Shown: positions 1 to 12,765 of the stretch, in pieces
Numbering within the stretch: the stretch's first letter is position 1
Layout of the letters: each line of letters starts with the position of its first letter
From: Psococerastis gibbosa
Taxonomy: Eukaryota; Arthropoda; Insecta; Psocodea; Psocidae
Direction: 5' to 3'
Length of the DNA stretch: 64,000 nucleotides
NCBI GenBank assembly: GCA_963971405.1
Contig: OZ020489.1
Location: 5,456,001 to 5,520,000 of the forward strand
The notes under the pieces: generated by a model
Database searches by the model: none
What the model was told of the DNA's origin: nothing
Seen by the model: only the letters and a program-made list of their open reading frames with translations
Made by a program: the position numbers and the translations under genes

Positions 1-1591
1 TATTAACTTGTAGGGGGCTCGCACAGTAAATGCTATTTAGATGATGCAACATGTTTTCTATTTCAAGTCTGTGTTAGCAAATAACTTAGTTTTAATTTCA
101 AATCAGTTTCATACCATTTAAAATTACAAATTAAATTAAAAAGTAATATTACAGTAAATTAAGTAAAGTAATTAAATATTTAAAATATTTTATTAAATAA
201 TAATAATGTCGTGAAGGACGTTTATATGAACCTAGGCCTACTTATAGTGAGTAGCCGAATGTCAATGGCACCACGGATTTCTGAAATCATTTATATTGTT
301 TCCGTAAGAATTTTGGGCAGTTGGCGAACTGGTATACGTCCTCGATGTCAACCTACATCAGCTACAAGCGATAGTGGACTGTGACAAGCATATCATTGGC
401 GCAGTGTAACAGGTGGAAGCGTGACTTAAGATAATGTATCGAAACTTGTATGTAAAATTATAAATATAATATAATATATAATTTTTGTCGGGGCCATGCT
501 CACCCACAATTGAAGTATTTTACTCGTTTGATCTCAATATGAGTGTAGCTTCTCGAAATAGTTACTACTGCAATATTGTGATATTTCCACATCATATGTA
601 CACTACGTTTAAATATACAATAAAACAATTAATAAGTACTTGACTGGCACAATATCACTAATTTAAAAATTAAAATACAACCGGTTCCGACATCATCTCT
701 ATGTGATTATGTATTATAAGGATAGGACTTCTAAATTTTCACGAACATACTAAGAATATATTTTCAACTTGCAACTATTTCATTATTATTGTTACACAGA
801 AAGTATTTTATCGCGCAGTCCCAGTAGCCTTGCACTGAAAGCGGAAATAAACAAACTAAGGTTTATATTGTGCTATTGCGCCTTGGCTACCTATTAACAA
901 ATAGTAATGGGCCATAACACTTGTTATTTACTATGATATGATATGGTAAATTAATAGGAATAACGGAAAACGACGAATTGTTTTAATAGGTGATAGGGTT
1001 TTTTTTTCTCGGTAAAACTGAAAGGCGACAGAAATTCACCAAATTTTCGAATTCACGAGGAAAAAAAAATTATAAATATTAATATTATATGAAATAGTTC
1101 TCTACCAGAGAATGTTCCTGCTTGATATTATGTGTCACAGTATACCACTGAACAGACTGATTCTTTGTTGCAAAGATAAGGACGGAATGTGCTTTATTTA
1201 AACTTTGTTTACTACTTCATTTATACGTTTATGGAATTATATTTTAAATATGAAATAAAAAGCTATTGAATAACTAGACAATGCTCTCACCAGCGTGTCG
1301 CTATTAAAAAATAAAATAAAATAAAAGACAGCATTGAACAACATTCTAGTACTGCCCCAAGGTTAATAACAAACAAACAAAAAAACTTAAAACAACCCAG
1401 CTCGTTCAATATAATTTATGATGATAGAATTTTGCATGAATTTGTAAAACTCCAATGTTTGAAAAATTGCTGTCCCCTTGGTTTTACCCAAACTAGGCCT
1501 TTCTTATGCTAGTTTTGAAGGTAATTTAATTTGCAATAGTTTTGTATGATATATTTTATATATCTATATATTCAATGAAATTTGATTGTAC

Positions 1592-1790
1592 ACAGAAAAC
1601 TTTTTTTTTAAAAGATTAATCGCCTACAAACAATTCAATGAATGTATCCGATTAACCTCTTCAATCACCTAACTAAGTAACCTAATAGGTACTTGTGCCG
1701 ACACGTCTCCTATCGCAAGGTGTGATGAGACAGGCAGAAGTTCCAGCATGCTACCACCTTGCCACCGAAGTCGCTATTAAACTAATGGCG
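1592..1790. repeat. Dispersed repeat 'P1' copy
   Basis: TTTTAAAAGATTAATCGC, CAATGAATGTATCCGATTAA, CCTCTTCAATCACC, GACACGTCTCC and TACCACCTTGCCACC. The same order is found at 23022-23200 and, inverted, at about 3590-3700; the last bases of the window (63966-64000) begin another copy. Confidence 0.5.
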
Positions 1791-3374
1791 GGGGTTTGAT
1801 TCCCGCTAACATCGTTAAAATAACCACCCATAACGACTTAATAATTACAAAGATAGTAAATGCGAATCTGGAGCCGACCCTGGCCAAAATACACTGTACA
1901 GGTATAGGTGCCCATTTATCCTATGCAATCCTCACGTGTCAAGGTCATCGATTAAGTACAGTACTACACGACTACAATAGCTTGACCTCCCGCTAGGAAA
2001 GCTCACTATGTAAAGCAGAGATCATCATGACTTAGTCTAGTTGTATACGTCTGTCTACCGATCCGTGGCCGATCGTCGCTGCGCTGAAACAACTACTAAC
2101 GCAAAGCCTATCACTTGCGTAACACGCCTCCAATAATAATAGGACCAGAACCGTAGGCACCGCACATAAACTAATAGTAAGCAAGGTCGTAGATTCGGTG
2201 TCCCCCGAAGGAAATCAGGTATGGAGCGGATTGCCAGAATGACTCTACTAAAAATCTAATGTATTAAGAGAGAACCGGACACCACTACACGGGTCGCACC
2301 ATCCGTTTTCTGCAAGTCAAACTTCACAGAAAACTCCGATGATGCAAAGGGAAAGAATAATAGAAGAAAGAAATAGATAGATTAGACGGAAAAGGAGGAA
2401 GAACAGTGAATAGAAACGGTGGATGATGAAAACAGAGGAGATGCGAAACAGGATGATAAAATGTGGCTGGATAACGTGTGAAGAAGGAAGTGGAAGACAT
2501 GTTGAGAGGAAGGCCAAAATCTCGATGCAAAGAGAAATGATGGTGAAGGATGGGTGGATAGCGTGCGGAGAAGGAAGTGAAGACATGTAGAGAGGAAGGC
2601 CAAGAACTAGAAGACAGAAAGCTTAATTTAATTGGGGACGGAAAAATCGTACCGTACTTCAACAGATGGGAACGGATTAGAGTTCACATGATCTAAATAG
2701 GGCCTCTTCAGGCACTCTAGTGAGCCCGAGGTGACCGTCTAGCACTGTGGAGCGGTTGAGTCTGCATTCATTGACTAGGCCATTCTGATTGACCTGCCGT
2801 TGAAGGACATGGCTGTCTTTGTAACTAAAGCTAATGTGTTGTTCATCAAGGATCTCCAAGACCTATGTCGGCCTGCTCCCTCTAAATAAATAAAAATATA
2901 CAGGGGATTGGAAGAAGATCGTTTGTGCCACCCAAACGCCTGAAGATGTTACATGTTGATGATGACTAAAGAAAAACCATGAAACATACCAGCAGCAACG
3001 TAGCAGCAAATTAGCCTAAGTAACAACTACGAAAACAGCATTCAACAAACAATACACCATACCACACGCTTTAGGTACTAATAGACAAGCAAGCACACGC
3101 GAGGTACCGGTAGCCATACCTAACTTAGACAGGCACATGGCTCTAACTAAGGTACGATGGGGACGGCTGTGCCCAGGGGCATACATAGGTCAGGTGCAAG
3201 CCCATCTGCTAATAATTACCAATCCTTTCACATGGAAAACCAATCGGTCCCCATCTACATAGTCCAGTTGTCAACCAGAAGGCCTAGGGTTCGATTCTTA
3301 GTTTGTTTATTTTCCAACCCCTGCTTTCAGCATTTTTACTTTAAGCAACCCTGCCAGCAAGGCGGGGGGAATGA

Positions 3375-3560
3375 GCCTTAACTTGAGACACCCTAAGGGA
3401 AGACTCCATCACCTCAGGGATAAGGGGAGTTGACTGATAGGGTGAACCTCCTGATTATAGAGGATACCGAACCGCTTGGGGAACATACTAAAGTCACACG
3501 ATTAATTCGAAGGTGACCGGGACTCGACACGCACTTAAATTGATTGGTAGTCAGTACATT
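3375..3560. repeat. Dispersed repeat 'P2' copy
   Basis: GAGACACCCTAAGGGAAGAC, GGAGTTGACTGATAGGGTGA and CTTGGGGAACATACTAAAGT. Relatives are at 19535-19690, 23255-23420, 23462-23650 and, inverted, 28130-28260. It often lies next to P1 or to the SINE. Confidence 0.5.
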
Positions 3561-5019
3561 AGTCAGTACACTACATAAATTGGCAAGTAAAAACAATGGT
3601 TCAGTGGCAAGGAGGTCTATACACACCTTGCGATCGGAGACGTGTCGTAACTCGAAACAAGTACTTATTAGGTTACTTAGTAAGGCGATTGAAGAGGTTA
3701 ACTTGATCCATTTATTAAATTGTTTGTACGCGATTGGTGGCTTTGGAAAATTGGCGGCAAGCTTCACTATCGTTAAAGAACATTTTTGTCTCATAGTTCA
3801 TAGCCGTTTTAATTCCTATCACCTCTAGGGAGTCAACCAATTTTCCCTGGCCACCTAGGTAGAAGATATTAAAATTAATAAAATTACAGAGCAAATTACA
3901 TTATTTTGCGTTTTGGAGTTAAATGCACTATGCTGCTACTCATAAATACCACACACAAATAGCAGGTACAACAAACTACTTGTTCTAATTCCTTATCATA
4001 AATTCATTATTTTATGAATACGGTATGTACAGCCAGGCTTGCTGCAATTTCTATTAACGAACCATATCTATCGCTGCACAGTATTTAAAAATTAATTAAT
4101 GAACCAGTTTTGGCACTATTACAAATTGTTAATATATCACAAAGGCACAATATAAAAACCTTTGAGAATGATTATTTTATTTTAGTTTAAGGCCACCGAG
4201 AGGCCATGGAATAGCCTGATGAGGCCAATCCTTTTCTTTGGACTACAAACGTACTCGTACATGTGAAACGCTTAAAACATTCTGTTTACAGTATATATTA
4301 CTCTTTCTAAATTTTCCCTACGAGTATACCCCTCCTAAAATGGTTATCTTTGCTTTATAACAGTATTTATGATAATGTAAATCTATTTTAGGGAGATTCA
4401 TCTACCTATTGAGATGGCAACCAATGTTCGACTTTCGGAAAATTTCTTCACAACTTTTCATTTCATGATCCCGAGCCTAAAACCACCCTCCGTTCAAAAT
4501 GTTATATATATCTACATATATATACTGGAAATGTATGTATGTACAGTATATCGATTTTAGGAAACACTCTAACGTCCGTAAATATTATCTGATTTTGATG
4601 AAACTTGGCACAAAAATTGATCATACAATTGTCTTGATCCACTATTTAGTTACAAGATGGCGGCCGATTGAAACCTTATATAATTCATATCTCAGTTAAT
4701 ATTGGTCGCAGAGGAATGAATTAAAATTTGACTGAAAGCCCGTATTATTTATTATCTATGATAATTTCAAGATCACGTCCAGTCAAAGTAAATATAATTT
4801 AATAAGTAAAAGTTCATAGTCACCAATGTTTGGAACACAAAGAGTGTTTTGTTTGTTGATGTTGTGGTCGGGAAAATAATGAAGTATTTTTTTATATTTT
4901 TATTACATACACAGCGTAGGTAGCGTAGAGGAAAAGCACGGTCTGCGGAATCTCCCTACACCTGATCGACCAGTGCCGATTTTTTTTTTTTTTTAATAAT
5001 TACATGATATATAACTTAC

Positions 5020-5148
5020 GGGATATCCAAATGAGGTTCCGGTTCGGGTTCTGGCTCGGGGACAGGCTCAGGTTGGGCGGGTTCTGCGGCCGCAGTCTTT
5101 GACTCATCATCGCTGCTCTCTGACAGGGTAAGGTCTTCCTTCAAATCC
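5020..5148 (-). CDS. lilli: AFF/Lilliputian-like gene, last recognised exon (DLxLSESSDDE acidic motif)
   Basis: Acceptor TTTGTGCAG|GGATTT and donor GATATCC|CGTAAG (read as CC|GTAAGT) bound 129 nt, phase 2 in and phase 2 out. The product starts DLKEDLTLSESSDDESKTAA and ends with a proline-glutamate repeat (PEPVPEPEPEPEP) followed by HLDI. AFF proteins carry a 'D-D-L-x-L-S' acidic/serine block at the matching position, ahead of the serine-rich transactivation region. The remaining C-terminal half, including the C-terminal homology domain, must lie below position 5020 and probably beyond the window. Confidence 0.7.
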
Positions 5149-5222
5149 CTGCACAAAAAAAACAACAAAAAAATTACACATATCTCTAGGGTCGTTCCCG
5201 CACTTGGTTAAAACACGGGTTA

Positions 5223-5373
5223 GGCGGGTATTCCACATACGTCAATCGTCAATGAAAAATTGAAAAATGACGTTTTAGCAGGCATTAAAGACATACTAAA
5301 AATTCTGCTACCACGTCAATTTACGTCATTTTTCAATTTTTCATTGACGATTGACGTATGTGGAATACCCGCC
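5223..5373. mobile_element. Harbinger-like MITE, copy 1
   Basis: Inverted ends GGCGGGTATTCCACATACGT are flanked on both sides by TTA. The 151-bp element is nearly all inverted repeat (about 50-bp arms). It lies 75 bases upstream of the AFF exon acceptor at 5149, inside the intron. Confidence 0.65.
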
Positions 5374-5812
5374 TTAGCATGTTACACTATCACACTGAAA
5401 AAACATGTCAGAGCTTGTCCACTGCAGCTTGTAATCCAGAAGTAAACCAGTTTGCCAACGGCTTGAAATTATTTTGGGAACAATACCAATAATATTTAAC
5501 AAAGGGTTCGTTGGACTTACATTGCCTGTTGTGTTAATAGTCATTACAGGCATCGAACAATTAGGGCGGAGCCCATTGTCAGTGGAAGGGGGCGATGTTT
5601 CGGGAGTGGGTGCTACTCTCATCATCAGGCTAATGTCCTGTAACTGATGGGGTCGTTGGCAGGGCAGGGTTCAATGGGCCACGATGTCCATAAAAACCCC
5701 TACAATATACTAATAATAAATAGGTAGATAGATAATAATGCAAAAATCCTGTGGGCCTCCAAAACTTGTCGGGGGCTCGCAAAGTAAACGTTCATCACTT
5801 CTTTTTTTTTTT

Positions 5813-5930
5813 TTTTCTTGTCCAGTAACCCCGGACAAGGTGCAATACATTGAAAAAATGTAATACGTAATGAAATTATCACGCTCAAGCTTCCGCTTAT
5901 CGAGCGATCTTAGAGCAGTGGCACTGCAAA
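5813..5930. repeat. Dispersed hairpin-bearing repeat, copy 1
   Basis: CTTGTCCAGTAACCCCGGAC followed by AAGGTGCAATA (a short hairpin CTTGTCC...GGACAAG), then ATCACGCTCAAGCTTCCGCT and TATCGAGCGATCT. Copy 2 is at 31775-31895 and a fragment at 43636-43668. Confidence 0.55.
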
Positions 5931-6206
5931 ATATAATTGACGGAAATTAGAATTTTTCTTTTTATAGAAACCTATTAAAATGTTTGTACTTAACATATCC
6001 CATGACCCCATTTTTTAATTTTAGTTTGTTTGTTTGTGATTTTACTGTATGATCATTGATCAATTTTAACTATGGCATAGAGGAAAATAAACATTTCCGT
6101 CAATTCTGCAATGCGAGGTCGGTGGAAACTCCGCTTAAGTCTTGAATGTCTGCTGCCACGTCACTGTTTTTGTAAATAGCCCTAGCCGGTCGGTGGAATG
6201 GGCGCC
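5925..6206. mobile_element. Truncated relative of the 62115 MITE
   Basis: It matches most of the inner part and right arm of the element at 62115-62498 (ACATTTCCGTCAATTCTGC, then CTTGAATGTCTGCTGCCACG) and ends GGAATGGGCGCC followed by TTA. The left arm is missing. Confidence 0.55.
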
Positions 6207-6234
6207 TTAGAGTTGACTTGATAAATAATATTAC

Positions 6235-6300
6235 GTAAAAAACAGAAAAATAATGTCACGACCGGTTTCGAAAGATTGTCATTCTCAAGTGAGCAGATAA
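6235..6300 (-). repeat. Diverged Penelope-type terminal fragment
   Basis: On the minus strand: CTTGAGAATGACAATCTTTC followed by GAAACCGGTCGTGAC. It shares the GAAACCGGT block with the copies near 30310, 41565 and 42130. No coding sequence is attached. Confidence 0.4.
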
Positions 6301-7597
6301 AACTTAAAATCAAAACAAGTAATTGCAAGTTATAAACATTAAGTCACGTTATAAATACAAATACATTACATATACGATCCTGCTGCCAAGTCCAACAACC
6401 CATGAGAGATAATTAAGCCTAAAGTGGCTAATAATTAGTCTGTCTTTGAAATTAAGTATTTTTTTATTTCTTTGTTTATTTGTGCTATTTTACTCAATTC
6501 ATTAAATTAATCATAATAAAATACATGGTGATTCACACCACCCGTCCATAATATGGTTATTATGAGGAATTTTGAAATGAAGTTAATACGAGTATTTGAT
6601 GACCCAGTCGGGGCCAAACTTGCTTTTTGTCGTATTAATTTTTTGGGGGACAGGGTATTAAATAGTATCTCAGTAGATTCAAATGGAAGCTATGTCATGT
6701 TACGCATCAAGTGAAAGCTCTGTGCGACACCTTTAATATGGTATGCCTTTCATTAAGGTACAAGTAATTAAGTAAGTAAGTATATTATATTACAATGTTA
6801 CATACAGTATAGATTCACAACCCTCCAGCACTAAATACCAATTGCTGGGACTTGTATCGCCAAGGGAAAAGGTAATAGGTTTTATTTTTTATTTCTAATT
6901 ACTCATACCCAAAGCAGTCACAAACTACAATCAGCACAAACATCATAATTAAAGCCTGTTCAGTGGATAATCTTAATGACTTTACTATGAGCATGACTTT
7001 TACTAGACCTACTGTAAATAGCGAATTTTTTGATAAAATTGTCTTGAACCTGACTTAGGTACGCGTTTCGGGTCTCGTTTCGGGTTTCCAACTTTGTGAA
7101 AATATGACATGTTGCATATCAAATGAAAGCACATAAAATGGTCTGTCATTTGAGATTTCGTTTCGGGATTACACTTGGGAAAAAACGGAGACATGTCTAA
7201 GTGTTTAAATTATTTTACATTTTATTATGGTGTTCATAATTGTCAAAAAGAAAACCGCATACAAAATACCATCAGTTTCTGAAAATTGTCCTCCACCATC
7301 TTGGATTTTACCTTACTAATTTTGTAAATATAAAAATACCACTGAATTGGCGAACCCTAATATTAATTATAAACGAGTTTTTATTTATCCGCTACCACTG
7401 ACGGTTTGGCCATAAAAAAAAACTTCCACAAAAAACCGCGGGACATTCTGCAGCGGACACACCATTCACTTCCAACCATGGGTTGATTGGTGAAATAATC
7501 TCTAAGTGAACCCCCCCCCCCGCCTACCTTCCCTTATAGGATTACCTAGCGGCTAGCACCACTCACGGGTCACCCTGTATATGTTAATGACCTACAA

Positions 7598-7772
7598 TGC
7601 CGTAGCCAGGGGGGGGGGTCATGGGGGTTCAACCCCCCCCCCCCCCCGAAATGAAATGGCTTGCTTGATACTAGATAGAATCGGATCTTGAGAGGAAAAA
7701 TAAAAACCACTATGTAACACCCAATGAAATTTCTAACCCCCCCCCCCAAAAAAAAATCCTGGCTACGGCCTT
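7598..7772. mobile_element. Small inverted-repeat MITE with G/C runs, copy 1
   Basis: GCCGTAGCCAGG at the left and CCTGGCTACGGCC at the right are complementary. G and C runs sit just inside both ends. A partial copy at 10861-10988 shares the interior (ATAGATAGAATCGGA, ACCCAATGAAATTTCTAACC) and the right end. Confidence 0.55.
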
Positions 7773-9538
7773 GATGATCTAGCCTATATTAACGTACTGT
7801 CGATTATTAATGGGCGGGAGGGCGGCAGAGAGAGAATTGTGGGTAAATAACACATCCAAAACGACAGGCACACATACAAGAGTGAAAAAAAAGCTACAAA
7901 AACCCAAACAACTCATCCAATCAAAAACCAACAAATCTCCACATTTTCAACAATCCCAAAACGAAACGCCCATTCTCTCTTCCAATCTCAGCCCCTTAAC
8001 GGGGTACAGTTATCAATACGGATTAGCCGGAAAATTGAGCCCCCAGAGGGATAGAGATCCGACAGCCGGGAGATGTGGGATATCAAGTGTTTGTTGTATG
8101 TGTGAGTACACAGAGACTCAATTCATTGAGAGCGCAGCGTGTGTAAAAACGTGACGTCACAACAGACTATCGATCGATCGAGACTTGTTGCCCCCACTCT
8201 CGTTTCCTCCCCCCCCCCCTACGCAACTGCTCTCAAATATATTGTCAACAGCCCCCTTTTCCACAAGTAGGCGAGCAATTCTCGCTTCAATACGCTGCCC
8301 CCCCCCCTCTCCCACATACCCTCCCATTCTCGAAATGCTAAACGTCCGCAATCATTAAGGCCGGCGTTTTTGTATTAGATTTTTGTAACGATGGGTAATG
8401 AGACACGGTATCGTATATCAATAATGACTGGGTGTGCCCTTGAAGAACGGCTGATGAACGAATGTCAAATAGGGCATAAGAATTAGGGAAGTAAAGACAT
8501 GGAAAAATGGACGGAAATGGGATTCGAACCCTCGTCTCCTTGTTGGGGTGGTATACTAACTGACTTGATTGGAGAAAATATGCACTAGATCTGTCACTTC
8601 GATTTTCAACAGATTCTTTTCAAATTCACACATTGCCCATTTGAATCAGGTAGGTCGGTACAATTCTGTCAATATTATCACTTAAAATAAAATAAAAAAT
8701 GCCGTGACACGACAGCACAATCATGGAATCATGACCTCCCCTAAATGAGTAAATTCATAAGATACCTCGTTAAATTTTTTTAAAAAATAAAACTGAACTT
8801 TTCAACAAAAAATTACCTTTTAAACTTACATACAACTTGTGACCCCCTCGCCCCACCTAAATTTTCCGCTGGATCCGCTCTTGGCCTGAGCACACGGGGA
8901 GGATCCTCTCTCATTAAACCTACTCTATTTGGGATGTTGTGGTCAGCAACATGCCCAACCATATTATCTCTAGCAAGTCATAAATATTGTTCCATGGGAT
9001 AAACTTAAATTTATATAAAATATAATATATATTAGTTGAAATGCAAGTTAAGTTAAAAATATATAGATTAGTAAAATATGCCTAATACTACTATTTCGCA
9101 CTATTTATACATATTTCAACTATTCCCCCCCCCCCCTTCCTGATTATAGAAAGTTCTGAGTGTTTTGTCTGTAAAATAGAGCATTTCCTAATGAATTCAT
9201 AAGTGTAAAATTCTCAAAATACGATTACGTAGCAAACATGTATAGTTTCAAAAGGGTCCCTTAGTGTTACCGGTTTGCACTCACCCTAACTGCAAACCCT
9301 GGATCCTCCCCTGTCCATAATATGTTTAAAAAAAGGGGGACAATGGCCCTGTCTACACACTCGAATATTTAAGTTGAAGTATACGATTTGACTCTGAATT
9401 TGGGTATTAAATTTTCAAATTTTCTTAGACCCATATTTATTGGATCGGGGATTAGCAAATACGCGAATAAACATTTATTTCCTCATCCCAGTAACTGTTT
9501 ATCCCTCACAAAAAAAATTAAAACCAAATATTACTCAC

Positions 9539-9581
9539 CCTGGGTTGCTGCCCCTTTCGTTAGACGAGCTTACGGTTCTTT
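9539..9581 (-). CDS. lilli: AFF/Lilliputian-like gene, second 43-nt microexon (Ser-rich)
   Basis: Acceptor TTTTTTTTACAG|AAAGAA and donor ACCCAGG|GTGAGT bound 43 nt, phase 1 in and phase 2 out. It reads ERTVSSSNERGSNPG across the junctions. It is the only segment noticed in the 22 kb between the exons at 27286 and 5148 that has both splice sites and the phase change those exons require, since they cannot be joined directly in frame. The serine-rich content suits the linker before the DLxLS acidic motif. Content alone would not identify it, so this is the weakest exon of the set; further small exons here cannot be excluded. Confidence 0.5.
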
Positions 9582-9659
9582 CTGTAAAAAAAATAAAGTA
9601 AATTAGATTGAATACAGTAATTCGAGCGTGTTGCGTATGGGATGCGGACCTAAATAGAT

Positions 9660-10690
9660 CTGCCAAAAGTTGAATGAGTGCAAGTCTGCGCTGACAGATG
9701 TAGAAACAACGACAAGGACTGGTATTTCATCAGAAAACAATTTGTCATCAACACCTAAACTGCCCTCAGTAACACTTCAACGGACACAAGCAGAAAAAAT
9801 CTGTCGCCAAAGAGATTTCAAGCCCACCACCCTTAAAATATGAATGGGCACAAGCCTAGACAGACAACGCAGGGAGGGCTGTGCAGAAACACAAGAAAAA
9901 AAAATGTCACTAAAGAGATTCGAACCCAACACCTGCATTACCTTCATAAAAAATTTGAATGGGCACCAGTCTAGGCCGACAGAAGACGAGGGCTGTGTAC
10001 TAACGGAAGCGTTGGAGGCCAGGTGCAACATGGGTAGCCAGGTGCTGCGACCACATCATTATGCCACATGCCATCTTCAGCCAGTTTAGCCGGCACTTGC
10101 TTAAACTAGGGGAGAGCACTTTGATTCTTTTAACAATGACAGTATTGTAGAATAGGGGTAAGGTATAAGCGTATAACGCCTAGATGCATTACAGTTACCC
10201 GGGTTCCAGTAATACGCAAAGTTCCAATCTTCGGCGGGTTTAGCCTGCACTGACTTAAACTAGGGGCTGGCACATTGGTTCTTTAGCAACGAGGACACGT
10301 AGAGTACGGGTAAGGTGTAAGAACTAAGCATTATTAGTCCCAAAAGGTCCTGGGTTCGAGTCCCATGCAAGATAATTTTTCACCAAATTCATGAACCAGA
10401 TTTGTTTGCAACCTTCAACTGCAATAAACTAAGGGAGGATACACCAATTCTTTAATAACGGGAACAAGACACAGTAGGGGTAAGGGTTGGAGTACCACAA
10501 AAAATATTTTTTTCAGCCCGGGTTGCAAATCATTAGCCAGTTCAGTCGGCTTAAATTTATGGAGGGCATTTTGAATCTTCTACAATGAGAACATTGCAGA
10601 GTGAGGGTAAAAGGACTTTCACCCAAGGTTCGAGTCCTTTCGAGGGTTTGATTCAGTCCTGTAATACCTGAATTAGCACTACTGATACGA
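9660..10690. repeat. Diverged tandem region with tRNA-like B boxes
   Basis: GGGTAAGG motifs recur near 10155, 10308, 10478 and 10605, each followed within 40-70 bases by a GGGTTC- or GGTTCGAGTCC-like sequence. TTTGAATGGGCACCAG/AATGAATGGGCACAAG recurs at 9840 and 9957. It looks like old tandem tRNA-derived units; none folds convincingly as a tRNA. Confidence 0.4.
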
Positions 10691-10860
10691 TAGTTCCCCA
10701 CACCATAGTGGGTCGGAACTAAAGTATATTAAATAACAGTATTAGTGAATTAGTGAGGTTTTATACGGTTTCTTCAATGTCAAAAGCCAGAGGCTGTATA
10801 GACAATAATCACTAGAGCGAGAAATGTCCAGTACCTATTCGTACTGTAGTGGCACAGGTT

Positions 10861-10988
10861 CGAAATGAAATGGGTTGATAATAGATAGAATCGGATTTTG
10901 AGAGGAAAAATGAAAACCACTATGTAATACCCAATGAAATTTCTAACCCCCCCCCCCCCGAAAAAAAAATCCTGCCTACGGCCTTAAA
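10861..10988. mobile_element. Small G/C-run MITE, partial copy 2
   Basis: Interior and right end as in the copy at 7598 (CCTGCCTACGGCC), left end missing. Confidence 0.5.
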
Positions 10989-11093
10989 GTAGTCCCACAG
11001 TTGCTGCATTTCTAGTTATACTTTGGAGGGTATGTTCAGCAGGCGGATCCGGGCCTTCCTAGTAGAGTAAGGGTGGGTTTTACAGCTGTAATA

Positions 11094-11122
11094 ATAATAG
11101 TAATAATAATAATAATAATAAT
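11094..11122. repeat. (AAT)n microsatellite
   Basis: ATAATAATAGTAATAATAAT followed by more ATAATA. Short, simple repeat. Confidence 0.85.
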
Positions 11123-11557
11123 GTGTTGAAGGACTTTTTATGAACCTAGACCTACTTCTTGTTTTTCTACCAAATTAATTAATTCCCCTGTTTAAAAAAA
11201 AAAAAAAAAAAAAACTGCTTCCCTTAACAATACCATTTTACCATTCGATTTGACTCATTGTGAACAACCCTAATATTTTTCATGAATTTAATTGAATAGT
11301 AGGTATTAAGAGATATTGTATTAATTAGTATACTATATAATATATGAATATATTTTATTGTAGATCAGATAGATTCATTAATTATTCACTTATATGTATT
11401 AAGTTCCATGAAGTCACTTTGGCGACACTATGATATTGTATTAAGGTACGACGACTAGGCAGGCTCAGGCTCGGTAGTTATATCTGATTGTCCTTGAGGC
11501 CCCCTGTCATTAACAATACCATTTTAGCTACAGATTGGTACACAACCTGCCATAATA

Positions 11558-12525
11558 CACTTCAGGCTACTCCTCCATAATTACTTGTATAACATGTCTG
11601 TTATGAACTTGACTGTCTGACAGGCCTCCAGTTGTAATGCCGTCTACATACTATCTTTCGAAATGCAGAGGACCTCTTCTTCTTCTCTCATCTAAAGCAC
11701 TTCAGGCTCTCCTCCATAATTACTTGTATAACATCTATGTTATGAACTTGACTGTCTGACAGGCCTCCAGTTGTAATGCCGTCTACATACTATCTTTCGA
11801 AATGCAGAGGACCTCTTCTTCTACTCTCATCTAAAGCACTTCAGGCTCTCCTCCATAATTACTTGTATAACATCTATCTTATGAACTTGACTGTCTGACA
11901 GGCCTCCAGTTGTAATGCCGTCTACATACTATCTTTCGAAATGCAGAGGACCTCTTCTTCTACTCTCATCTAAAGCACTTCAGGCTCTCCTCCATAATTA
12001 CTTGTATAACATGTCTGTTATGAACTTGACTGTCTGACAGGCCTCCAGTTGTAATGCCGTCTACATACTATCTTTCGAAATGCAGAGGACCTCTTCTTCT
12101 TCTCTCATCTAAAGCACTTCAGGCTCTCCTCCATAATTACTTGTATAACATCTATGTTATGACTGTCTGACAGGCCTCCAGTTGTAATGCCGTCTACATA
12201 CTATCTTTCGAAATGTAGAGGACCTCTTCATCTTCTCTCATCTAAAGCACTTCAGGCTCTCCTCCATAATTACTTGTATAACATCTATGTTATGAACTTG
12301 ACTGTCTGACAGGCCTACAGTAGTAGTGCCGTCTACATACTATCTTTCGAAATGTAGAGGACCTCTTCTTCTTCTCTCATCTAAAGCACTTCAGGCTCCC
12401 CTCCATAATTACTTGTATAACATCTATGTTATGAACTTGACTGTCTGACAGGCCTACAGTAGTAGTGCCGTCTACATACTATCTTTCAAAATGTAGAGGA
12501 CCTCTTCTTCTACTCTCATCTACGG
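11558..12525. repeat. Tandem satellite, 139-bp unit, seven copies
   Basis: Units begin CACTTCAGGCTCTCCTCC at 11558, 11698, 11837, 11976, 12115, 12248 and 12387. The fifth is 6 bp short (133). All contain GACTGTCTGACAGGCCTCCA and the CT-rich end CCTCTTCTTCTTCTCTCATC. Copies differ by a few bases, the last two sharing CTACAGTAGTAGTGCCG. Confidence 0.85.
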
Positions 12526-12579
12526 CTCTACCGTCTACGATCGATATTTCATTGATAGAATTGATCTCATGCCCAATAG

Positions 12580-12700
12580 GAGAGCAACCAAAGCTGTTTG
12601 GGAAACCGCTGAAGACCTCGAGGAAGACCAAGACGTAGATGGGCAGAAGACGTAGATGGGCAGACCACTTCCAGGAGGACCTCAGTCATGTTAATTCATG
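12580..12700 (+). pseudogene. LINE C-terminal tail remnant
   Basis: CCTCGAGGAAGACCAAGACG then TAGATGGGCAGACCACTTCC and AGGAGGACCTCAG encode a 'RGRPRRRWADHFQEDLS'-like stretch after removing a small internal duplication (GTAGATGGGCAGAAGAC). It is similar in type to the tail at 28455. Confidence 0.45.
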
Positions 12701-12765
12701 TCATTCATTCATGTTCTATATGAGAGCGATGGGGCATTCGCTTCCCGCCAAAAATATATATTTAT

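Larger units (their letters stand above)
1..5019. other. Downstream intron (or 3' part) of the AFF gene, no exon recognised
   Basis: AT-rich DNA with P1 (1592-1790, 3590-3700) and P2 (3375-3560) repeats. A purine-rich imperfect duplication at 2330-2620 (GAGAGGAAGGCCAA twice) may be a LINE tail remnant. The next AFF exon would need to begin with one base completing a CCN codon; none was convincingly found. Confidence 0.5.
5374..9538. other. AFF intron, repeats only
   Basis: Contains the hairpin repeat (5813), the truncated MITE (5925-6206), a Penelope-type fragment (6235), the G/C-run MITE (7598), several C runs and a GGATCCGC-type fragment at 8865. No other coding signal seen. Confidence 0.6.

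Noticed and set aside
2317-2662. Overlapping minus-strand frames rich in Ser, Phe and Leu
   Set aside because: They are complements of a purine-rich imperfect duplication with low complexity and no family resemblance.
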